Below are positions 5,840 through 11,142 of a stretch of 14,150 bases of DNA, piece by piece (the first letter of the stretch is position 1; the number at the start of each line of letters is the position of its first letter). The notes under the pieces are model-generated. The model worked only from the letters and a program-made list of their open reading frames with translations, was not told the origin of the DNA and did no database searches. The position numbers and the translations under genes are program-made. The DNA is from Actinomycetota bacterium (GTDB lineage Bacteria; Actinomycetota; Thermoleophilia; Miltoncostaeales; Miltoncostaeaceae). The stretch spans positions 1 through 14,150 of the forward strand of contig SYFI01000156.1 in the NCBI GenBank assembly GCA_005800465.1, in the 5' to 3' direction.

Positions 5840-6700
5840 TCAGCCTCCGAGCAGGCCGGTTACGTTGGCAAGGTCCAGCGGCTTTGCGCCCTTGGGAGCT
5901 GCAATGGGTGTGGTAGTACCGAAGTCGGAGAACCGGGTGGAGATGGTGAACTCAAGCGCTGACACCTGCGCGACGGCATCTACCTTGCCCTTGAGTGCGA
6001 TGTCGGCGTCGGCCCCATGGATGAGGCCGTCCTGCGTGCCCACCCAGATATCCACCGTGCCGCGCTGCAGCGCCTTGTCAGCCTGCGCCAGAGTTTGGCT
6101 CTTCAGGGCGTCACCGGCCCCAATGCGTTTGGCCGTGTTGCCCAGGTCGTCGGTAAGCGCCGCGGCATTCACATCACCCTTGATGTGCACCGTCGGCACG
6201 CCGGCCAGATCTTCATCACCCACCACCTGCGGCGAGGCGATCCATCCCGCAAGGGCAGAGGGGAGACCCATCGGGTCCACCGACTTCACCGATCCCTTCG
6301 GCGTATTCAGCTTGAGCGACTGACCGAGCACCGAGATGTACAGCTGGTCGCCCACCTTGGTGATGTTCAACTGGATGGGGGCCTTGGCGATGGTGGTGGA
6401 GAGGTCAAACGAGACGTCACCGGGTTTGCGCACGGTGCCCTCGCCCGAGATGTCGAGCGGCTGCGACAACGCTGCGCCCACCTGCCCACCCGCGCCCTCG
6501 GCCAGATCGGCATCGAGCTTTGCGGTGAGGGCGACCCGGTACGACTCCTGTGCAGCGGTCTTCGCCGACGCGTCGCTCAGGATCTGCGTGGCACTGCGGC
6601 CGTCAGCGGATGCCTGGGGCGACGACGAATCCCCGCATCCCACCAGCGTCAGCGCGGCAAGGCCAGCGACGGGGATCAGGAGCAGGCGAGGGCGTCTCAT
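5840..6700 (-). CDS. Secreted lipoprotein, LppX/LprA/F/G-like
   Basis: This 286-residue protein has a lipoprotein signal peptide: MRRPR, a hydrophobic stretch, then LVGC with the lipidated Cys22, followed by an SSS-rich linker. The mature part has the look of LppX/LprAFG domains: a helix with TAAQESYRVAL, strands of alternating polar and hydrophobic residues, GDVSFDLSTT, KVGDQLYISV, the YISVLG-type strand and a later WVGTQDGLIH with DFG near the end. Mycobacterial relatives bind and move lipids across the envelope. I chose the ATG at 6698-6700 because it begins the signal peptide; the frame is open 24 codons further but that part has no secretion character. The partner oxygenase might modify a hydrophobic ligand; this is inference. 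Confidence 0.75.
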   Translation of the reverse strand: MRRPRLLLIPVAGLAALTLVGCGDSSSPQASADGRSATQILSDASAKTAAQESYRVALTAKLDADLAEGAGGQVGAALSQPLDISGEGTVRKPGDVSFDLSTTIAKAPIQLNITKVGDQLYISVLGQSLKLNTPKGSVKSVDPMGLPSALAGWIASPQVVGDEDLAGVPTVHIKGDVNAAALTDDLGNTAKRIGAGDALKSQTLAQADKALQRGTVDIWVGTQDGLIHGADADIALKGKVDAVAQVSALEFTISTRFSDFGTTTPIAAPKGAKPLDLANVTGLLGG

Positions 6701-6706
6701 GGAGCC

Positions 6707-6714
6707 GGTATAGC
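6707..6714. promoter_or_regulatory. Possible shared TATA-like -10 element in the divergent gap
   Basis: GGTATAGC lies in the 49-bp space between the divergent lipoprotein and MBL genes. Read on the minus strand it gives TATACC six bases before the lipoprotein ATG. It imperfectly fits TANNNT on either strand, so the call is tentative. Confidence 0.25.
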
Positions 6715-6753
6715 ATGAGCCGCGTGCCGACGACTGCCGCCGACCGCCCGTGA
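6715..6753 (+). CDS. Possible 12-residue leader peptide ORF
   Basis: ATG at 6715 opens a short frame, MSRVPTTAADRP, ending in TGA at 6751-6753. The stop overlaps the GTG start of the MBL gene (GTGA). Such overlap could couple translation of the downstream gene, which otherwise lacks a ribosome binding site. Nothing beyond position supports translation. Confidence 0.3.
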   Translation: MSRVPTTAADRP

Positions 6754-7499
6754 TCGACGGGCTCGAGATCATTCCCCTGGGGGCGGGAGCGGCATTCGGC
6801 GACCCCGATCAGGGCCAGAGCTCGTATCTCGTGCGCGCTGGTGACTCATCGGCAGTACTTGATATGGGCTCGGGCACGTTCAACCGGCTTACCGGCGTGA
6901 TGGATCCGGTCGACCTCGGCGCCGTGCTCATTAGCCATCTCCATCCGGATCACCTGAGCGACCTGCTGACCCTTCGGGTGTACATGGCGCATGGCCCCGG
7001 TATCGGGCATGCCCTCGAGGTGCATGGGCCCGCGGGACTTCGCGACCGCCTGGATTCCATCGCCGGGGGCGAGAGTTGGGCCGACGTGACATTCCACGAG
7101 ATCCCGCGTGGCGAGGGCACCCTGCTGGTGGGTGATCTGGTCATCGCTCACGCAGAGGTTCCCCACCTGCCACCCACGCATGTCATGCGCGTGGATCACG
7201 CCGGACGGTCCATCACCTACGGCGCCGACTGCGCTCCCAACGACGCCCTGTCCGATCTGGCGCGCGGCACCGACGTGCTGCTTTTGGAGTGCTCGTGGGG
7301 TACGGGCGACCTCGTGGAGGGAGTGCCCCACCTCAACGCAGCCGCGGCAGGGGAGATCGCCCGTCGTGCCGAGGCCGGCCGCCTGGTGCTGGTGCATGGC
7401 TACCCCGGCATCGACCGTGAGGCATCCGTGACGCAGGCGCAAGCCGTGTTCGGCGGCCCCGTGGAGTGGGCCCGTGAGGGCCGGACGATTACCGCATGA
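6750..7499 (+). CDS. RNase Z-like metallo-beta-lactamase-fold protein
   Basis: This is a 249-residue MBL-fold protein. The motifs are SHLHPDHLSDL (res 62-72; His63, His65, Asp67, His68), His139 with the following PPTHVMRV, YGADCAPND (Asp160), then PHLNAAAAGEIA (His194) and LVLVHGYPG (His216). The combination of the HL-A-AGEIA helix and LVLVH strand is that of RNase Z/arylsulfatase-like MBL proteins. It could be a phosphodiesterase or an RNase Z homologue; I do not see the flexible exosite arm that would make tRNA 3' processing certain. GTG at 6750-6752 is the start. Its last codon overlaps the next gene by ATGA, and the downstream genes run on to tRNA-Gly. Confidence 0.85.
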   Translation: MIDGLEIIPLGAGAAFGDPDQGQSSYLVRAGDSSAVLDMGSGTFNRLTGVMDPVDLGAVLISHLHPDHLSDLLTLRVYMAHGPGIGHALEVHGPAGLRDRLDSIAGGESWADVTFHEIPRGEGTLLVGDLVIAHAEVPHLPPTHVMRVDHAGRSITYGADCAPNDALSDLARGTDVLLLECSWGTGDLVEGVPHLNAAAAGEIARRAEAGRLVLVHGYPGIDREASVTQAQAVFGGPVEWAREGRTITA

Positions 7500-7777
7500 G
7501 CCCCAACCCGCCATCATCCGCCCCGCGTCGGCCTGCGGGCCGGTCGATCATTGTCACGGTGGTCCTCAGCATTCTCATCCCCGGTCTCGGCCACGTGTAT
7601 ACGGGCCGCTATGGGCGAGCGCTGGTGTGGTTTGCGGGTGCGCTCATCATCGGCGTCATTCTCAACCAGCAGACAACGCTCACCACGACGGCCTTGGTAA
7701 TCCTCTCGGTTCTCGGGCTGGCGGCAGCGGGCGACGCCGTGGTGCTGATGAAGCGTTTCCCAAAGGCAGGCCCCTAG
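7496..7777 (+). CDS. Small two-helix membrane protein
   Basis: This 93-residue protein has a Pro/Arg-rich cytoplasmic start (about 16 residues), then two hydrophobic segments, about res 18-34 and 43-57, and a third less sharp segment at about 65-85. The motif ILIPGLGHVYTGRYGRAL is the PGLGH-Y-G-r-grg signature seen in many small TM2/DUF-type membrane proteins of unknown role. The start overlaps the MBL stop by 4 bp (ATGA), and the next gene starts 2 nt after its stop, so it is embedded in an operon. No enzymatic residues are recognisable. Confidence 0.75.
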   Translation: MSPNPPSSAPRRPAGRSIIVTVVLSILIPGLGHVYTGRYGRALVWFAGALIIGVILNQQTTLTTTALVILSVLGLAAAGDAVVLMKRFPKAGP

Positions 7778-7779
7778 AC

Positions 7780-8580
7780 ATGGCGGCCATTGACGTTGGT
7801 GGCCTGCTCACCGCGGTCGACGCCCTCGCACCGTTCGCACTCGCTGAGGCCTGGGACAATGTGGGCCTCATGGCGGGGCGTCGGGGCCGCGAGGTCACCA
7901 CGGTGCTGGTGGCACTCGACCTGCGCGCGGCGGTACTGGACGAGGCGCGCGAGCGTGGGGCACAGGCGATCCTCGTGCACCACCCACCTATCTTCCCTGC
8001 GCTCTCCGCAGTGAGCGATGCCCGCATGACTGGGCGTCTGGTGTTGCGTGCCGCCGAAGAGCGAGTGGCAATCATCGCCGCTCATACCAACCTTGATTCC
8101 GCCCGCGGCGGCCTCAACGACCTGATGGCTCAAGTGCTCGGAATGACGGGTACCACGCCATTGGTCCCATCACCCCGCGACCCGGCGCTAGGGCTTGGCC
8201 GGGTGGGCGAGGTCCCGACGACAACGCTCGGGGCGCTTGCTGTCATGGCAGTGCGGGAGTTCTGCCCGCGCACGGCCAATCTCGGCCTTGCGGGCGATCC
8301 GGACATGCCGGTGCACCGCATTGCCATCTGTACCGGGTCCGGTGGATCGCTCGTTGACGCCGCACGCGATTGCGGGGCTCAGGCCTACGTGACCGGTGAC
8401 CTCAAGTACCACGACTTTGATGCCGCTGAAGGGATGGGCCTTGTCAACGTGGCCCACGGCGCGGTTGAGGGCCACGTACTTCGCATGTGGACGCCCCTGC
8501 TCGCGGCTGCGCTCAGCACCACCGGGGTGCAGGTGATGGCGTCGTCGGTGGACACCGACCCATGGTGTGCAGCCTGCTAA
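7780..8580 (+). CDS. Nif3-like dinuclear metal centre protein (GTP cyclohydrolase I type 2 homologue)
   Basis: This is a 266-residue cytoplasmic member of the Nif3/YbgI family, which forms toroidal hexamers with a dinuclear metal site. Visible motifs are EAWDNVGLMAG (res 23-33), ILVHHPPIF (64-72; metal His67 and His68), IIAAHTNLDSARGG (98-111; His102 and Asp106), AYVTGDLKYHD (202-212) and NVAHGAVE (223-230; His226 and Glu230), with the usual SSVDTDPW end. The biochemical role of the family is unsettled; GTP cyclohydrolase activity has been proposed for some members. It starts with ATG 2 nt after the membrane protein gene. Only 14 bp separate its stop from tRNA-Gly, so read-through into the tRNA is possible. 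Confidence 0.92.
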   Translation: MAAIDVGGLLTAVDALAPFALAEAWDNVGLMAGRRGREVTTVLVALDLRAAVLDEARERGAQAILVHHPPIFPALSAVSDARMTGRLVLRAAEERVAIIAAHTNLDSARGGLNDLMAQVLGMTGTTPLVPSPRDPALGLGRVGEVPTTTLGALAVMAVREFCPRTANLGLAGDPDMPVHRIAICTGSGGSLVDAARDCGAQAYVTGDLKYHDFDAAEGMGLVNVAHGAVEGHVLRMWTPLLAAALSTTGVQVMASSVDTDPWCAAC

Positions 8581-8583
8581 TCT
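8578..8583 (+). promoter_or_regulatory. Candidate -10 box for tRNA-Gly
   Basis: TAATCT overlaps the Nif3 stop codon and lies 11 nt before the mature tRNA 5' end, a usual distance. No convincing -35 at 17 nt spacing was found; a TGGACA lies too far upstream. Confidence 0.3.
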
Positions 8584-8594
8584 TGGCGGGCCTC

Positions 8595-8668
8595 GCGGGT
8601 GTAGCTCAGTTGGCTAGAGCGTCTGCTTGCCATGCAGAAGGTCGAGGGTTCGAGTCCCTTCACCCGCT
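8595..8668 (+). tRNA. tRNA-Gly, anticodon GCC
   Basis: A full cloverleaf is present: acceptor GCGGGTG/CACCCGC, D arm GCTC/GAGC, anticodon stem TCTGC/GCAGA with loop TTGCCAT (anticodon GCC at 34-36), T arm GAGGG-TTCGAGT-CCCTT with one G.T pair, and discriminator T. The CCA end is not encoded, so it must be added after processing. Confidence 0.97.
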
Positions 8669-8674
8669 CCTCGA

Positions 8675-8706
8675 GAAGCCCCGCTCCGGCGGGGCTTCAT
8701 CGTTTT
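8675..8706 (+). terminator. Rho-independent terminator after tRNA-Gly
   Basis: GAAGCCCCGC-TCCG-GCGGGGCTTC gives a perfect 10-bp stem with a 4-base loop, followed by ATCGTTTT. It ends the upstream operon and tRNA. It also lies just past the stop of the convergent YcnI-like gene and could act on both strands. Confidence 0.85.
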
Positions 8707-8712
8707 CGGTGC

Positions 8713-9222
8713 CTATCTCGGGCTCACGCGAATGCGCGGCACGGGAAAGTTGACGGGAGACTGATGATGGGCATCTGCCGGGCCCGTATAGGGGTCGGTC
8801 CACGCCATGCCAGCTGCCCCGCAGAACTGCAGGGTGGGCACCGTGTAGATGCGCGGGTTGCGTGGCCAGCCCACGCGCATGGTGAGCGTGAAGGGCTGTG
8901 CGAATGGGGTGGGGTCGCCAACCGCGGCCCAGGTGACCGTCCAGTCGCCACCCGCCGCATGGGCGATCGTGGGGGTCCAACCGGCCGGACCCGTGGGGCG
9001 GATCGACCGCCAGTCGGACGAGAACCAGGCCACCACACGATTGGTGGCCCGTCCGCCGCTGCAGCCGTGTTCGATCTTCAGCGAAAGGTCGCCTGAGCCA
9101 CCGGCCTTGGCCGTCTTGCCACCGAGCGTCACGACTGCGTGTCCCATGGCGGTACCCGAGCAGGCAAGGGCACCGATCAGCGCGAGGGCGGCAATTGACA
9201 GGGTGTGGGGGAGTTGGTGCAT
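8713..9222 (-). CDS. Secreted YcnI-like (DUF1775) copper-binding protein
   Basis: This is a 169-residue exported protein. An N-terminal signal peptide (hydrophobic res ~7-24) ends in AMG, with likely signal peptidase I cleavage leaving His28 as the first mature residue (HAVVTL). In YcnI the N-terminal His forms a copper-binding histidine brace, so this start is meaningful. The mature domain shows the DUF1775 pattern IEHGCSGGRATNRVVAWF followed by GPAGWTPTI and GDWTVTW. Two Cys, in HGCSG and QFCGAAG, could form a disulfide. ALAC looks a little like a lipobox but lacks the right -3 residue. ATG at 9220-9222 is the start, with AAGG about 12 nt upstream. There is no CopC or CopD neighbour; it stands alone, divergent from tRNA-Cys. 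Confidence 0.8.
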   Translation of the reverse strand: MHQLPHTLSIAALALIGALACSGTAMGHAVVTLGGKTAKAGGSGDLSLKIEHGCSGGRATNRVVAWFSSDWRSIRPTGPAGWTPTIAHAAGGDWTVTWAAVGDPTPFAQPFTLTMRVGWPRNPRIYTVPTLQFCGAAGMAWTDPYTGPADAHHQSPVNFPVPRIRVSPR

Positions 9223-9275
9223 TGGATGATGACCTTACGTGGCATCAGGGGTGGCATGCAGGGCGCTTCGTGGCC

Positions 9276-9281
9276 TAGTGT
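9276..9281 (+). promoter_or_regulatory. Candidate -10 box for tRNA-Cys and heliorhodopsin
   Basis: TAGTGT fits TANNNT and lies 13 nt before the tRNA 5' end. No clear -35 was found. As only 6 nt separate tRNA and the heliorhodopsin ATG, this is the only plausible nearby upstream promoter for both, unless one lies inside the tRNA gene. Confidence 0.35.
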
Positions 9282-9294
9282 GCGGGTCCGCCTC

Positions 9295-9366
9295 GGCGAC
9301 CTGGCGAACTGGGAACGCATCGGTCTGCAAAACCGACATGAGTGGGTTCGACTCCCACGGTCGCCT
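9295..9366 (+). tRNA. tRNA-Cys, anticodon GCA
   Basis: The cloverleaf is complete: acceptor GGCGACC/GGTCGCC, D arm GCG/CGC around a GGG-containing loop, anticodon stem TCGGT/ACCGA with loop CTGCAAA (GCA at 9327-9329), variable CATGA, T arm GTGGG-TTCGACT-CCCAC, and discriminator T, the usual base for tRNA-Cys. No CCA is encoded. The heliorhodopsin start codon follows after 6 nt. Confidence 0.97.
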
Positions 9367-9372
9367 TTCTTT

Positions 9373-10137
9373 ATGACCGTTACCAAACACGACGCCCATT
9401 CACTGCAGCGATGGAACATCTGGCTGGTGGTGCTCCACGCGGCGCAGGGCATTGCCATTCTGGCGCTGGCCACCGCCTTCACCCTGCCGGTGATCATCCC
9501 ATTCATGTCGGGGCCGCCCGGCAGCCCGATCGGCGGCTTCGAGCCGTTGTGGGAACTGCCACTGGCGATCTTCGTGGCCATCTTTCTGTTCCTCGCGGCG
9601 CTTGATCATCTGATCTGTGCGCTGCCGGGCACCAACGCCCGGTACATCCGCAACCTCGAGCGGGGCACCAATCCGTTCCGGTGGTGGGAGTACTCGGTGA
9701 GCGCCTCGCTGATGATGGTGCTCATCGCGATGATCACGGGGGTGGCCGACCTCTCGGCGCTCATCGCCATCTTTGGCGCCAACGCCGCGATGATCCTGTT
9801 CGGCCTCGCCATGGAGCAGCGCAACTCGGTGGGTACCGAGCGCGTGGACTGGCGCCCCTTCATCTATGGATGCGTCGTCGGCGCCTTCCCGTGGATCGCC
9901 GTCGGGGTTGTTCTCGTGCGAACCCAGATGGAGAACGGTGTGCCGGGCTTCGTCTACGGCATCTACTTCTCACTGCTCATTCTCTTCTTCTCATTCGCCA
10001 TCAACATGTGGGCGCACTACGCCCGTAAGGGGCGCTTTGCATCGGTGGTGTCCAGCGAGCGCGCGTACCTAGTGTTGTCGCTCGTGGCCAAGTCGTTGCT
10101 GGCATGGCAGGTATTCGCCTCCGCCCTCTCGGGCTGA
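9373..10137 (+). CDS. Heliorhodopsin (retinal-binding seven-helix photoreceptor, inverted topology)
   Basis: This 254-residue, seven-helix membrane protein closely resembles the founding heliorhodopsin 48C12. The retinal Schiff-base Lys is K240 in ERAYLVLSLVAKSLLAWQVF; the counterion is E106 in FRWWEYSVSASLMMVLIAM; the internal-cavity His residues match H22 (VLHAAQ) and H79 (LDHLI). Other shared blocks are GPPG (47-50), IFGANAAMILFG (133-144) and GVPGFVYGIYFSLLILFFSFAI (from res 189). Heliorhodopsins have a slow photocycle, place the N-terminus inside the cell and generally show no ion pumping, so they are viewed as sensors or enzyme regulators. ATG at 9373 aligns with the N-termini of relatives. 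No ribosome binding site precedes it, and the frame upstream runs through tRNA-Cys. No gene for retinal synthesis is in the window. Confidence 0.96.
   Translation: MTVTKHDAHSLQRWNIWLVVLHAAQGIAILALATAFTLPVIIPFMSGPPGSPIGGFEPLWELPLAIFVAIFLFLAALDHLICALPGTNARYIRNLERGTNPFRWWEYSVSASLMMVLIAMITGVADLSALIAIFGANAAMILFGLAMEQRNSVGTERVDWRPFIYGCVVGAFPWIAVGVVLVRTQMENGVPGFVYGIYFSLLILFFSFAINMWAHYARKGRFASVVSSERAYLVLSLVAKSLLAWQVFASALSG
10101..10119 (+). repeat. 19-bp direct repeat, copy 1
   Basis: GGCATGGCAGGTATTCGCC lies within the heliorhodopsin 3' end, where it encodes the end of helix seven (part of AWQVFA). An identical copy lies at 10410-10428, 309 bp downstream, in another reading frame. Confidence 0.9.
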
Positions 10138-10138
10138 A

Positions 10139-10396
10139 GTCGCTCGCATTGCCGCGGCATGCGCTGCGGCCTCGCGGGCGCGTACCGACCCCTCCACTCA
10201 TCGGGATGCACTTGCCGATGCCAGAGCCTGCCTCGACACGGTGGAGGCCGACCTTGAGGACGCCATCGAGCGGCTGCGGACACTCGGCGTGACCCCCTCG
10301 GCCCGTGCCGCCGAACTGACACGGCTGTTTGGCGTCATCAATGCCCTGGGCCTTGTGGCGATGGGCCTTATGCCCGCAATCGACGCGCTCCGGTAG
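10139..10396 (+). CDS. Orphan reading frame downstream of heliorhodopsin, no normal start for most of its length
   Basis: The frame two bases past the heliorhodopsin stop is open from inside the heliorhodopsin gene (after a stop at 10070-10072) to TAG at 10394-10396. It reads like protein: an Ala/Arg/Asp-rich helical part (THRDALADARACLDTVEADL, then EDAIERLRTLG) and a hydrophobic end (LFGVINALGLVAMGLMPAI). The first ATG/GTG/TTG in frame is GTG at 10241, which would give only 51 residues; an ATT at 10148 is the only earlier near-cognate start. It may be a short GTG-started gene, a decapitated gene remnant, or be reached by a +1 shift at the heliorhodopsin TGA. Coordinates mark the open frame after that stop. 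I recognise no family. Confidence 0.4.
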   Translation, partial: VARIAAACAAASRARTDPSTHRDALADARACLDTVEADLEDAIERLRTLGVTPSARAAELTRLFGVINALGLVAMGLMPAIDALR

Positions 10397-10405
10397 GCGC
10401 TACCG
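10391..10405. other. Short hairpin before the membrane protein gene
   Basis: CGGTAG-GCG-CTACCG is a perfect 6-bp stem that includes the stop codon of the orphan frame and ends 7 nt before the ATG at 10413. No U-run follows. It could shape start-site access or be a weak terminator. Confidence 0.35.
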
Positions 10406-10409
10406 TGCG

Positions 10410-10428
10410 GGCATGGCAGGTATTCGCC
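10410..10428 (+). repeat. 19-bp direct repeat, copy 2
   Basis: It is identical to 10101-10119. Here the same bases contain the ATG start codon and encode MAGIR of the next membrane protein. Confidence 0.9.
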
Positions 10429-10781
10429 ATGGCGCCCGCTGGCTGCTTACGTCTGATGGCGAGGATGATGGCGAGCGCTGGGATCGCATCCCGGCCCTAG
10501 TGGCCGCTGCACTTGTAATCATCCCCTCCGCAGCGGTTCCGGTGATGGGGCTCGCCACGATCATCCGCACTGACCATGGAATCGGCTGGCAGGTGATCGC
10601 AGGGATTCTCGCAGCGATTGGTGTGCTCGGCGTTGCGACCATCACCGGCGGTGCGCTGGCAGCCCTGCGCCGCGTGCGTTCACCGGTTCCCATGGTGTTG
10701 GTGGCATCGGGAACAACCATCGCAGTGGTGGCCGGCATGCTCCTGACGCCCGTGATGATGGCCAGTTTGGGGCTGGGGTAG
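10413..10781 (+). CDS. Small three-helix membrane protein of unknown function
   Basis: This is a 122-residue protein with a charged N-terminus (MAGIRHGARWLLTSDGEDD) and three hydrophobic segments at about res 28-49 (IPALVAAALVIIPSAAVPVMG), 55-80 (GWQVIAGILAAIGVLGVATI) and 93-117 (PMVLVASGTTIAVVAGMLL). I recognise no family. I chose the ATG at 10413 because the upstream in-frame ATG at 10329 overlaps the orphan frame and yields a non-hydrophobic extension. No ribosome binding site is obvious. It lies in the same direction as heliorhodopsin, so it could be co-expressed with it, but a functional link is only positional. A 19-bp repeat covers its start. Confidence 0.6.
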   Translation: MAGIRHGARWLLTSDGEDDGERWDRIPALVAAALVIIPSAAVPVMGLATIIRTDHGIGWQVIAGILAAIGVLGVATITGGALAALRRVRSPVPMVLVASGTTIAVVAGMLLTPVMMASLGLG

Positions 10782-10811
10782 GCCCAGCGCCCCGAAAGAG
10801 CGCCGCCTGAC

Positions 10812-11000
10812 TCAGCCGCCTTTTCCACCACCGGGTGGCGCGTGAGGGAGGGTGTCCGGCGTCTTCTGACATGAGGCGGTCGCGCCACTGTGCCCGGCCA
10901 GAATCACCCACGTGGTGGACCCGGCGGAGATGCCGATGATCGCCACCGACAGCACCACGGCCTCGCACGCGTTGCTCCGCCCCGACCAGATGGCTAGCAT
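10812..11000 (-). CDS. Possible small single-pass membrane protein
   Basis: This is a 62-residue ORF starting at ATG 10998-11000, MLAIWSGRSNACEAVVLSVA, with one likely membrane helix (about res 13-35) and a polar, Pro/Gly-rich tail ending in GGGKGG. It fills the otherwise empty gap between the three-helix membrane gene and korA and is convergent with the former. There is no clear ribosome binding site and no recognised family, so it may be a chance ORF. Confidence 0.33.
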   Translation of the reverse strand: MLAIWSGRSNACEAVVLSVAIIGISAGSTTWVILAGHSGATASCQKTPDTLPHAPPGGGKGG

Positions 11001-11133
11001 CCACGCGGCAATTGACTGAGTGCACCTGCTGGGGTTCCGAATCCGCCCCGAGGTCATTTCGGTCGGCGTCCGGGGCGTGTCTGGACCGTGGGGTCCACTG
11101 ACGAATAGCGCCATCGGCCGCTCACTTCTGCTT

Positions 11134-11138
11134 GGAGG
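11134..11138 (+). promoter_or_regulatory. Ribosome binding site deciding the korA TTG start
   Basis: GGAGG lies 4 nt before TTG at 11143-11145. Although the spacing is short, this is the only good site near the point where the conserved KorA sequence begins (SVVIRLAGESGEG). The frame is open upstream to 11020 without family similarity. Confidence 0.6.
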
Positions 11139-11142
11139 CACG

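Noticed and set aside
6017..6718. Plus-strand 233-residue ORF opposite the lipoprotein gene
   Set aside because: Antisense shadow; the minus-strand lipoprotein has a clear signal peptide and lipobox.
9276..9294. T-box or other riboswitch ahead of tRNA-Cys/heliorhodopsin
   Set aside because: Only about 70 bp separate it from the divergent gene and no T-box sequence or specifier stem is seen.
9205..9372. N-terminal extension of heliorhodopsin upstream of ATG 9373
   Set aside because: The frame is open but runs through the whole tRNA-Cys gene and has no similarity to heliorhodopsin N-termini.
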